From Protopterus annectens (lineage: Eukaryota; Chordata; Ceratodontiformes; Protopteridae), in NCBI RefSeq assembly GCF_019279795.1, contig NC_056743.1, positions 869,897,364 to 869,961,363 on the forward strand: 64,000 nt of DNA. Reading direction: 5' to 3'. The notes beneath the pieces are model-generated. The model had not been told where the DNA came from and ran no database searches. It was given only the letters and a program-made list of their open reading frames with translations. Shown here one piece after another: positions 1 to 9,112 of this stretch. How positions within the stretch are numbered: the stretch's first letter is position 1; each line of letters begins with the position of its first letter. The position numbers and the translations under genes were made by a program.

Positions 1-8
1 AAATTTGT

Positions 9-1688
9 TTACAAAAAAAAATCATCCTTGCCCACTTTATGATAATCTCCACACTCATGATATATCGCATGACTCCGTCCTCTCTGACCAGCCATTTGCT
101 TTCTCACTTTTTCCTCAGCCCTATTTAACACCTGACTAGAATACCCTCTCTTCTCCAAATTGCATCTAACAATGTTAAATTCCCCATCCAATATGGTTCT
201 GTCATGAACATCGTCACTAATGCCCTTGAGGTCTCCATAAGGGACAAAATCAAGTAAATGTTCTGGATGCATGCTGTTTGCACTCAAAAAATTATTAGCC
301 GCTGTTTCTATATAAAATGGTTTAAAAGACACTAGCTTGTCTTTATCCACAAAGAACTCCAAATCTAGAAACTGTATCTTATGTCTATGAGTTTGATAGG
401 ATACTGTGATGCCGTACTGATTCTGATTTAGTTCCAACATGAACTGTTCAAAAAGACTAATCTCCCTTCTACATATAAAAAGCAAATCATCAATATAACG
501 TTTGAAAACTATAACATTTTCCAAAAAAATATGTATTCCTGTAAACACAGCTCTCTTAAAAAAACATAAAAATGATGGCATAAGATGGGGCATAGCAGTT
601 CCTGTTCTCTATAGAAAAAAATTGTCCTCAAAACTAAATACATTGTGTGTCAGTGCAAACTCCAACAGCTGTAAAATATAACTTGTTCTGGGACCTTCCC
701 CCAATAGTCTGGCTACTGCTTCCAGACCCCACCGATGAGAAATATTGGTATACAAGGACTTAACATCAACAGTTGCCCAGAAAAAATCCTGTTGCCACTC
801 AGTACCTCCCAAAGTGTCTGTGAGCTCTTTACCATTTCTGATGTCTGAAGGGACTCGCTTCAAATGCTCTTTCAACTGTGCATCCAGAAAAATACCAATA
901 TTCTGGAGATAACCCCCCACCCCTGACACTATGGGTCTCCCAGGGGGATTTGTTAAGTCCTCGTATACCTTAGGAATGGCATAAAACTTAGCCATTCTGG
1001 GATATTTTACATGTAACTTTTTGACATCAGTGATGGAAAAAAATCCCAGTCTCTCTCCCTTTTCAAGTAATTCCAGCAACAAGTCATTATATGCATCCAG
1101 GACATTTGACTGCACCTATTCATGAACACCAACTTCCTGCAACAGTTCCTTCACCATATTGTTGTATTTCACTCTCGACATTATTACCCAATTACCCCCC
1201 TTATCTGCCTGTGCAAAAACACAATCTTTATTCAAACTTCTTAATAGCCTTAATGCATTCTGTTCATGCTTTTTCAAATTATGGGGCTTATAACTGTCAT
1301 AAAACTTCTTATATTCAACTTGCAGCTGTTTGTATAACACCTTCTCAAAATTTATTATGGCTGAGACAGTTCTAGGTTGATAAAATGTGCTAACATAAGG
1401 AACCTTAGGAATACTAAATTTTCTGTAGCCAGTGTAATATGAAAAAACATCCCTAACACTGTCCCTATTACTTTCAAGCTCTTGTTCATAAGCAAAAATG
1501 TCCACTAACCTATTTTCATGCAGTGACAAATCTAGCAGTGGTTCTTCACCCTCATCAGTACTGCACATTACATTACCATTTGCATTTTCTGAATTCGTTT
1601 TAGAAAAAAATGCCTTTAAATGTAGTTTGCGACAAAAAGCACATATTTCTAACATTGTCTGCCAAGGCTGGAAAATATGCTGGCACAA
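9..1688 (-). pseudogene. PLE reverse transcriptase (two in-frame stops)
   Basis: Three minus-strand frames (1688-1116, 1115-609, 593-9) are the same frame separated by single TAG stops, so this is one RT gene with two nonsense changes rather than three genes. The N-terminal part contains ADKGGNWVI, the usual start of the PLE RT homology. The middle has the FYAIPKVYED block, PGRPIVSG, and TVDVKSLYTNI with the first catalytic Asp. The left part has YIDDLLF, the catalytic Y-x-DD box, then an NNFLSANSMHP-type thumb block and a PYGDLKGI motif typical of PLEs. In the family this enzyme copies element RNA in the nucleus. The TAG before RTGTAM occupies a position that is probably Gln in relatives, which a C-to-T change would explain. 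Inactive as it stands. Confidence 0.85.
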
Positions 1689-2151
1689 ATTTCATTCCTT
1701 TCAGAAGTAAACTATACATGTTATCATCTTAACTGCACATCTGATAGATTAATAATATTTAACATTTTACTTTGACTCACTGAATGTGAACTATTTACAT
1801 TATTCAAGACATACCTGTTATTGTACACCTCATTACATGTGACAACAACATCATTAGTAATGTTAAGACCAAGATGTCCAATTCTCTGATTTTCTTCATT
1901 TCTTCCTGTTCTGCCACCTCCGGTTGCGCTTGCTTTTCGATTGGTGTGGGCTCACTCTCTGACCACTGCTCTGCTCACCCTGCTGGACACCTCCTTCATT
2001 CACTTCCTCAAACAAAACACTTTTCCTGCTGTTTGCTTCTGTGGATGAAAAGGATGACTCTCGCAAACTCCGAGACCTCATAGCCATATTTTTTAAGGTG
2101 AACCTGCTCTGCCTATGTTTTCTCTGCCACTGAAAGATGAGGTTGTTCCTA

Positions 2152-2500
2152 TAAGTGCTTTTGTATGAACTTGCATTTTAAAAGGTTTTTGGTGCACTTT
2201 AAATGTTTCTGAAGCATTTTAATTACTCAGGCTGCACTTTAGATTTAAATTGTCTTGACTCATTGATTAATTGATCAACCATTGTAGGGCAGAATGTTTT
2301 AGTATTTGTTAATCTAGGGATGCATAAGTGCTTTTGTATTAACTTCTTAAATTATAATGTTAAATGCAATAGGAATGTAAGGGATTACACTTTATATGTT
2401 TTGATGCACTTTGAATGTTTCTGAAACACATTACTGCTCAGGGTGCACTTTAGATTTTAATTTTCTTGACTCACTGATTAATTGATTAATTACTGTATAA
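2152..2500. repeat. Two diverged tandem units 5' of PLE-A
   Basis: Positions 2152-2284 and 2327-2496 share the same ordered blocks: TAAGTGCTTTTGTAT, then TGCACTTT.AATGTTTCTGAA, then GCACTTTAGATTT, then TTGACTCA.TGATTAATTGAT. The second unit is longer by an insertion in its middle. Both lie upstream of the minus-strand PLE, where PLEs commonly carry tandem terminal repeats. The repetition is seen directly; assigning it to the PLE is inference. Confidence 0.6.
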
Positions 2501-3540
2501 TTGAATTGAATAATGAATATAGTGAAATGTATGTAAAGTACACCATTCTTGTGCATGATTATTCCCTGGAAGGCTTGATGCTGAAGTACTAGGAACACAG
2601 TAAAAGTGGATGGTGACCATTTCTCCAATTGTTCAGTGTTTTTTTTTCTTATTATGGGTAAGATAATAACTTCTCCTCAGAGAACTGAACCTCTGGTGTC
2701 CTTTTCCCATAGACACATTTTCATTTGTTCCTCAACCCACTCATACATTCACAGGACAAGAGTAGAGCTCCAAGTCTGAAATGGTCTGCTCAGGTGCAGA
2801 TGCAGTTCGCTAAAGGTTCTGGTAAACCACCATGTGATGCAGGAAAAAGGTGTGAAAGAGGAGATATGTAGACCTCCCTTGAAGCCTGTCATGTTCGACT
2901 CGAGTCTGATGACAGGGATCACCACAGTCTGCTCTGGAAGATGTTTTTTTATGTGAAGTTTTGGAATGTGCCATAGGGGAAATTGGCCAACAGATCCCCT
3001 CTGTCTTTGAGGCCTGTGGCTTGACACCCTCTATTTCTTGGGTGGTTCCTCCAGCAAGACTGTCTCATTGACTAGTCTGTGTGGAATGCCTGAAAAAGCC
3101 ACCTACACCAGATCTGTGGAATCAGACGGAGACCACCATGAGCACCACTTGTAATATTTCCAATATCTTCATTGGGTTTATGCACAATGCAGCAAAGGGA
3201 GCAGTTTGGGCAGTAGGAAGAGGCATCATAATTTCAAGATAACTTCAGGGCAACCTTTACTAATGCACCTTATAACACTTCCTTCCTATTTGGTTGACAG
3301 TTAAAGAATGCATGCAGAAGTGTGAGCAAGATGGTAAGACTCTTTCTGCCATCGAGATCAGATTTGAGAACCGTCAAAGATCTTACAGTCAGAACTAAAG
3401 TGTCCCAAGTCGTTATGAAGGGTTGCCCAACTGCTTCCCTCTAGAGACAGATGTCATCTATCCCTCTGTTCCTCAACACTGGTGTCCATCACACAGGGTT
3501 CCTGGTTGTGACGATATCTTGTGGCTATTTGATTCTCTTT
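2501..3540. other. No recognisable gene; possible Gag remnant at right end
   Basis: Reading frames here are short and not convincing. Around 3300-3480 on the plus strand a broken frame (ACRSVSK, LRTVKDLT) loosely resembles the Gag region that precedes RT in DIRS-type elements and lies directly upstream of the DIRS-6 RT remnant. I could not find a left terminal repeat. Nothing else is supported. Confidence 0.3.
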
Positions 3541-3589
3541 TTCTAGCATCTCCCTCGTCAGTTGGCCTATCCTGGATGTGCCACTCAAC

Positions 3590-3940
3590 CAATTAAAAGC
3601 ATCCGAAAAGGAAATTGTATCTTTACTTCAAAAAAGAGCCATCCAGGAGGTCATACCACACTAGAAAGGGTCAAATTATTACTCAGGATTATTTTTGACT
3701 CTGAAGAAAAGCAGATATTTCAGGCTAATGTTGGACCAAAGTCAACTTAACAGTTACTGAAAAAAGACCTAGTTTGTAGTGATCATGGTACAGTTTATTC
3801 GGCAGTGTCTTCCGGCAGATTACTGGATGTGTTCAGTAGATCTGAAGGGTGCTTGCTTAAGATTGCCACAGTGTCCAGGTGATTTCTTCACTTCCTTGCC
3901 ACAGTGTCCAGGTGATTTCTTCACTTGCAAGTGGGAGTCA
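3590..3940 (+). pseudogene. DIRS-6 reverse transcriptase fragment
   Basis: Reading across frames, the plus strand gives EKEIVSLLQKRAIQEV, then YYSGLFLTLKKS, LDQSQLNS and CSVDLKGACL. These match the order of RT blocks seen in the better copies of this window (GFYSRLFLVPRK, LDLSILN, TLDLKEAYLHVPI). The catalytic Asp block is recognisable as SVDLKGACL, with Asp-Ala-Tyr changed. No YLDD box is present. Frameshifts, stops and a small tandem duplication (3863-3928) make it non-functional. Confidence 0.55.
3863..3928 (+). repeat. 33-bp tandem duplication inside DIRS-6 RT
   Basis: TTGCCACAGTGTCCAGG followed by TGATTTCTTCACTT occurs twice back to back (3863-3895 and 3896-3928), differing only in the last bases. 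It lies right after the RT D-x-K block and looks like a replication-slippage duplication that arose after the gene had died. Confidence 0.85.
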
Positions 3941-4089
3941 ATGATTATTAATTCAGAACCCTGCCATTTTGTCTTACCAGAGCACCCCCCCCCCCCAAGT
4001 GGTCTGTGAGTCCATATGTTGCTCAGAACATCTTTTGCCGATGGCATCCACTTTATCTTGATCCCCCAAGATCGGCGGTCTCCAAGGAA

Positions 4090-5360
4090 TACTCTGGTTG
4101 AGAACTGTCCCTCTGGATCTTTTATGTATATCGCTGTCAGCCCCCGATACCCAGATTCTTGCAGAAAGTTAAACTGCACATAGCAACAGTAATCATCATT
4201 ACCCCATATCAGCCCAGACACATTTGGTTCCTTTTGCTAATGCCTCACCTCAAGGAGCCTTCCTGGCTTCAAGATCCCTGAGAGGATCTGTTATCTCATC
4301 CATCCAGGAAGCCTCATCTGGATCTTCCGAAACTAATATTAACCACTTTGTTACTCCAGTTTCAGTAATGGACAGGGATCCTGCCCTGTCTGAGTATGCC
4401 ATCTGGATCCTTTCATCATCACTGGAGGACTCTTTTTGGATATTTATCTTAGCATATGGAAACGTTTTGCAGTTTGGGCTGACTCGCAGAAAGTCAATCA
4501 TTTCAGTGCTTTTGTCCCTGATGTTTTATATTTTCTGTCTGTTTAATTCTGGATCTAGTTTCTCCACAATTAAAGTTCAGTTGGCTGCAATTTTAAACTT
4601 TTTTCCAGAGATTGGTCTTCATCTTCTAGCCTTTCACAGAGTCTATGAGGTGTCTTTAGAGACCCCTCACTCCCCTATTAAACAACCCATCCCCCATTGG
4701 ATTTTATTTTGGAGGCCCTAACAAAACCATACTTTGAGTCAGCTTCTTTGGTGGCACTGGACTACCTTTTCTTGGTGTTCTTCACATCTGCTAGAGAGGC
4801 ATCTTAACTGCATGCCCTTTCAGCTTCAAGGCTATACTTGACTTTTCTTAAGGATAGAATTTCCCTTGGAACTCTTCACTCTATCATCCCAAAAGTGCAA
4901 AAGAAACATGAAAAACAAACCATGAAAAAATGTAAAGGAATCGGTAACATCCCAAAAGTGGCTTCAGAATCTAACCTGAATCAAACAATTCAGCTCTGTC
5001 TTCTTTCATAATCATTACAACAAGGGAGAGTATACTGTTTATACCTTGGATGTCCATAGGCAACTATAATTCTATGTGCACCTTATCAAATCCTTCAGGA
5101 AAGGTAATTTTCTTTCCTTTACAACTAACAGACTGGATAGGAAAGTATCCAGAATAATGTTATCTAAGTGGCTGTCTGACCACAATCCTGTGTCTGTTCT
5201 AGTTACAGTAAGCCATTACCATGCAAATCCCAAACTCATTCAACACGCTCAATGGCTACATCTACAGCTTTTTTCACAAACTTTTCTGTTGACATTTGTG
5301 TTACAGCAGCTAGGTCTACAATCCATACTTTTTGAAAGCATTACAAATTGGATTTGATCT
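4090..5360 (+). pseudogene. DIRS-6 methyltransferase-like tail and tyrosine recombinase remnants
   Basis: From about 4110 a broken frame (IAVSPRYP ... ITPYQPRHIWF) parallels the YAFPPLP ... LIAPDWPRQHW segment that ends the pol frame in DIRS-1, -2 and -4. A longer frame at 4224-4721 includes SSFSTIKVQLAAI, equivalent to the recombinase N-terminal block SFSSIKIHAAAIS. After it come HWILFWRP and then RKGNFLSF...LSKWLSDH (5080-5190), equivalent to the block before the HxxR motif. The HxxR and Tyr boxes themselves are unreadable. The protein would have been the integrase-like recombinase of the element. Confidence 0.5.
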
Positions 5361-5470
5361 TGAGGCCTACAGCATCCTTTGGGGCCTTTATCATCAAGAA
5401 TTTCTTGTCATGAAATCATCCAGGTGTCTCTGTAGATGGAGGTTCTGACCCATTAGTCCGATCAAACAGA

Positions 5471-5540
5471 TGGAATGAATAGGACAGGATAGTTATATAC
5501 TTACCATAATACTAGATCCTTTCATTCCTGTCCTTTCAGT
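5471..5540 (+). repeat. DIRS-6 internal complementary region (ICR)
   Basis: The segment has the same design as the ICRs of DIRS-1 to -5: an AGGACAGGAT half, then ATACTTACCATAATACTAGATCC, then CATTCCTGTCC. Its right half is the inverted match of the element's right end near 5753-5800. In the DIRS family the ICR bridges the two ends when the circular intermediate forms. Confidence 0.6.
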
Positions 5541-5801
5541 ATGAGACCTCTCACTCCTCCCCCTTCTATTGATCTATACAAGGATTCTGAAGTGGCTTCC
5601 TTTTATAGCTTAAATGCAGCAAACTCAATTTGAGGGAGATTAGCTAGTGAGAACAGGTGCATAGGATTGAAAACATTAGAGGACCTCTAAGCTGAAGCAC
5701 TAGTTTGCCATCCCAGAACTGATAAATGTCTTGAAAACCCATCAGTCGCATTGGACAGGCAAAAATGAAAGGATGTAGCTTTATGGTAAATACATAACCA
5801 C

Positions 5802-6608
5802 CTTTTGTTAATAATGCTCCTTGCATTAACAGGCAGCACATACAAGTCAAATTTTGCTATCTGTGAACTTTTACATTTCTACCTCAGCAAAAGTACAGTC
5901 TTGTGTTAGTCCAATATTGTAATTTATCTGCTGAAAAAAATATTTATTCTTCTCTTGGCAAGTGGACTCTATCCTGTCTAAGTACATATCTGCCTGTAAT
6001 TAGACTTTGATATTCTATACATTCCCACTTTTCAAAAAAAGAGCCATCATTTCATGTAGGTATTTACACAAAAGAACTTTTCATTCACAGTGACTGACTT
6101 TCCTTTCTCTCTGTGATTTGTGAAAAGTATATACTAACACTTGTGCAAGCTATGCTCTTTAAGAGGGCTCAGATTTCCTGACTAGTAGTCAATGAATCCT
6201 TAAAGATGAGATTGTTTGATCTAACATCAATAAAATAGCTCCATACTTCTTAAATTAAGGTGACCTTAGGCCCTACTCACATCCTGTATTTTTTTGCTCC
6301 AAACAACACTATTCAGTGTTGTTATCCTCTCTGCAAGTATCTGTTCCTTTTATAATTGAATTTTCAATTAGTAATCTGTATTTCTGCCTGAATTTGAAAA
6401 ATCTCCAGCCTTGTAATTCAGTTATGTCTGTTTCAGTTGATACTAAAGAATTATCTTCAACACCATTAGTTTTATTAATCTTGCAGTTTTCATCACCTAC
6501 TTCATTTGGAAGCATACAGTTCTAGCTATGTGCTTCTATAGTCTGAGCCATGTTGTCAACTTCAGTCTTTCTCTTTTTTTCTTACAGTAATGTTCTTTAA
6601 TCCTTATA
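5802..6608. other. No gene recognised
   Basis: AT-rich sequence with only short frames (both strands of 6309-6525). No motif, RNA gene or repeat family could be assigned. Confidence 0.5.
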
Positions 6609-6695
6609 GGTTCATAGGTTGGTACTAGGCTATTAGCCCTAGGGCCTATACAAGCCTAGCCATAACAATTCCCTGGCTATTTCTTTCTTCACTAT

Positions 6696-7151
6696 TTACT
6701 TCCCTGGACCCCTGTCTAGCAGGGCGATTGACATGATCCCCGGGGTGAATTTCCTTTCTCCCATCCAATCATCAAGGTTCCTTTTGAAGAGGGCCAAAGA
6801 GGCGCTCTGCTTGACATGTATGGGCAGTCTGTTCCAGAGTCTGAGGAGTCTCTGGGTCAGGAACCTATCCCTCCAGCATGTTTTGTTTATTGTGATGACA
6901 AGATTTTTATCCCTGGAGCATGTGGCTCTGGGGGATTGGGATTTCTTTAAGTGTAGCGTGTCCAACAGCTCTGGGTTTGACATGGCCTTGTATGTTAAAA
7001 AGAGATCTCCTCGGACTAGACGATATGCGAAGGAGTATAGCTGGAGGTTTTTAAGGCGGTCAGCATAGGGCATCTGCTTTAGGCCTGTGATTCTTTTAAT
7101 GAGATATTTCTGCAGCCTTTCCAGTTGTTGCAGATGTCTTGAGAGGTACAT
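6696..7151 (-). pseudogene. CR1-A RT C-terminal domain
   Basis: The 151-codon frame continues the RT after a frame break: QQLERLQKYLIKRITGLK, ADRLKNLQLYSFAYRLVRGDLFLTY, FLTQRLLRLWNRLP and ALFKRNLDDWM. The corresponding segments in CR1-B (18976-19341) and CR1-C (56814-57293) are clearly similar, which supports one family. The block R.LRLWNRLP followed by FK..LD is the usual C-terminal end of CR1/L2-type polymerases. It stops 30-90 bp before the shared 3' tail. Confidence 0.82.
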
Positions 7152-7217
7152 ACCAAATGGGGCGTTGTATTCTATAATGGGTCTAATGAGGGATGAGTAC
7201 AGTGGGTCAATGACCTG

Positions 7218-8237
7218 CTATTTTCTGGATGAAAAGCCCTTAGTGATGAGGTGTGCCACATAGAAGGATTTCCTAACTGTTGTGGCAATGTGGTTATTGA
7301 AGGTGAGACCACTGTCCACCTGTGTCCCTAAGTCTCTTATCACACTTTCGGTGTTTAGTGTACTGCTACCTATGTGATAATTCATGGGTACATGTTTTTT
7401 CCCAAAGGGGATAACTGTACATTTCTTGGCATTGAGCTTGAGCCCATGGCTCTGACACCAAGCATCTCTTTCTTTAAGGCCCTTTTGTAGAGTATCCACA
7501 TCATTTGGGGATTCAATAATGGCTCCCAGTTTGCAGTCATCTGCGAACTTTGTTAGCCAGAGTCCCTTAGTGTTGACCTGTACTTCAGAGAAGTAGATGT
7601 CAAACGAGAGGTCCCAGGACTGAACCCTGAGGTACTCCACTTGTCTGTAGTTGGATTTGGAGTCAGCTACTTTTACAGTGTGGGTTCTGTCAGTAAGCCA
7701 GTTGGCAACCGATCGAGTGACGTAGGGATTAATGCTCAGCTTAGTAAGTTTATCTATGATTCCAGAGTGGGGGATGGTGCCAAAGGCCTTGGCAAGGTCC
7801 AGATAGGCTGTGTGGACTGCCTTATCCTCATCCATGGCTCTGGAGACTGATTTGAAGAAGTCAGTAAGGTTCAGGAGACAAGATCGGCCCTTCACGAACC
7901 CAAACTCAGTGGGGTCCAGTGTTTTAAGGTTGCCAATGTCTTTGTTTATAAGTTCCATGATAATACGTTCCATGGCCTTGCAGATCAGGCTCGTCAGACT
8001 GATGGAGCGGTAGTTCCCGGGATCCAAGGTGGATCCCCCCTTGTGGAGTGGGATAACTGTAGCTGTGCGCCACTCAATGGGCACAAAGCCTGAGGTGAGC
8101 GTATGATTAAACATGACACTTAGGTGAGGTGCCAATTCATTTTGTAGTTCATGTAGTACACAGCCTGGGATGTCATCTGGTCCCATGGATGCTGTATTCT
8201 TAGCTTTGGAGAGTGCGTTTTTTACCTCTGTGGCCAT
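7218..8237 (-). pseudogene. CR1-A reverse transcriptase
   Basis: A 339-codon minus-strand frame holds most of the RT: SMGPDDIPG, WRTATVIPLHKGG, NYRSISLTSLICKAMERII, EFGFVKGRSCLLNL, AYLDLAKAFGTIPH with the first catalytic Asp, LTKFADDCKLG with the FADD catalytic box, and LKLNAKKCTVIPF. This order is that of CR1-clade LINE RTs. The stretch that should read as the G-V-P-Q-G-S block is damaged (VEYLRVQSWDLSF), suggesting a compensated frameshift near 7610. The N-terminal endonuclease is missing. The gene would copy CR1 RNA at a nicked target. Confidence 0.88.
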
Positions 8238-8800
8238 TATTACTGGAATTTGGCAATCTTCCAGTATTGAGATGGGCCATTTAGGGGGTGAGAGGGGGGT
8301 AAAGTTGGCACTGAATTAATGTGCCAGGATATTGGCAATATCCTTGGGATCAGTATATTTAATGCCATTTCTGAGCATTGCCATTTAGATTCTTGACATA
8401 GTTATACAATGCCTTGTGGTTGTCTTTGGAATCTTTGGCAATTTTATTTTCGTAACTAGCTTTGGAGGATTTTATGAAAAATCTCAGCTTCTTAGTGAGG
8501 CTGGTAAGGGAATTTTTTACATCCTGGTATTGTCCTATTTTCTGCAACAGTTTTTTCCTTTTGTTGTAAACTTCTCAGTTCAATTTAGAATCCTTCATTT
8601 TAGCCTGCCCCTTGATTGCTCTTTTCACCTTCTGTTTTGGAACCATGCTATTTTCTGCATCTGTAAACCGATTGCTTTGTGATTGAGCAGTGTTATCCTT
8701 CACTGTAATCCATACCTCAACAGTCCAGATTTTCGCAGAATGTCCAGATTTTTGCCTCATATTTTTGGTCTAGTCCTCATAAAATTTGTGGATGTTTATC

Positions 8801-8978
8801 GTGTTACACTGCTGCAGTCATTACACTTGGGTTATCCTGCCGTCAAGCGGTCCCGCAGTTGGCCAGATTTCCAAAGTCTTGGTCTGCCGTCGATTGCTGT
8901 CGCTTCTTCCCTGACGTCAGTGCGCCAGGGGTATATAAGATGCATCCGACGCCATTTTCTTCAGTCTTTCTTGCCGCG
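8801..8978 (+). repeat. DIRS-1 left inverted terminal repeat
   Basis: This matches the reverse complement of 14127-14302 from GTGTTACACTGCTGCAG through GGGTTATCCTGCCGTCA and CCAGGGGTATATAAG to CTTCAGTCTTTCTTGCC, with scattered substitutions. The outermost 9 bp differ from the right end, which carries a longer unique extension, as in other DIRS elements. Confidence 0.9.
8922..8938 (+). promoter_or_regulatory. Putative DIRS-1 core promoter (CRE-like site plus TATA box)
   Basis: A perfect TGACGTCA palindrome (8922-8929) is followed by TATATAA (8932-8938), about 30 bp before a TTCTTCAGTC block that could hold the start site. DIRS-4 has TATAAAG at the same ITR position (45922-45928), and DIRS-2 has TGACGTCGG and GACGTCAGGGTACAAAT. 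Conservation of this layout supports a polymerase II promoter in the left ITR. Promoter function is inferred. Confidence 0.55.
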
Positions 8979-9112
8979 CGGTGCCGGAAGCAGAAGCAGT
9001 TCACAAGTGCCGGTCGGCCGACTCCTGAGATTTTCAAAGTCGAATTTCAGATCCGAAGTCTTCAATAAAGCTAAGTACCCCATTGGGGAAACTTTTTTCT
9101 TGCCTCAGACCG

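Larger units (their letters stand above)
1..2500 (-). mobile_element. Penelope-like retroelement (PLE-A), cut by window edge
   Basis: The minus strand carries a PLE reverse transcriptase reading from about 1688 leftwards to the edge. The 5' side (1690-2500) holds a short basic, low-complexity reading frame (1896-2087) and two diverged tandem units (2152-2500), which may be the element's leader or pseudo-LTR. The GIY-YIG endonuclease expected downstream of a PLE RT would lie beyond position 1 and is not visible. The class call is firm from the RT motifs; the 5' limit is inferred. Confidence 0.75.
3541..5801 (+). mobile_element. DIRS-6: decayed DIRS-like retrotransposon remnant
   Basis: Broken plus-strand RT, methyltransferase-like tail and tyrosine-recombinase blocks occur in the DIRS order. 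They are followed by a DIRS-type internal complementary region (5471-5540) and a right terminus (about 5753-5801) that is the inverted match of half of it: GGACAGG, ATGAAAGGAT, TATGGTAAATACATAAC. The left ITR was not found, so the left limit is arbitrary. RT-RNase H sequence between about 3950 and 4000 is largely missing, so the copy is internally deleted. Confidence 0.65.
6609..8720 (-). mobile_element. CR1-A: 5'-truncated CR1 LINE
   Basis: A minus-strand CR1-type RT (7218-8237), C-terminal domain (6696-7151) and 3' tail (6609-6665) are present. The tail reads, on the minus strand, as GGCTAGGCTTGTATAGG then CTAATAGCCTAGTACC and CCTATGAACCTAT. The same tail recurs in CR1-B (18.69 kb), CR1-C (56.74 kb) and the SINE at 15.45 kb, which makes the 3' end secure. 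Weak linker-domain homology continues to about 8700, and DIRS-1 begins at 8792. The endonuclease and ORF1 are absent, as expected for a 5'-truncated copy. Confidence 0.85.

Noticed and set aside
2749-3027. A minus-strand 92-codon gene
   Set aside because: No homology recognised, and compositional and positional context give no support.
3541-5801. First read as a Ngaro-type element with split direct repeats
   Set aside because: The segment at 5471-5540 has the ICR design of the other DIRS copies and matches the right end in inverse, which favours a DIRS-type structure.
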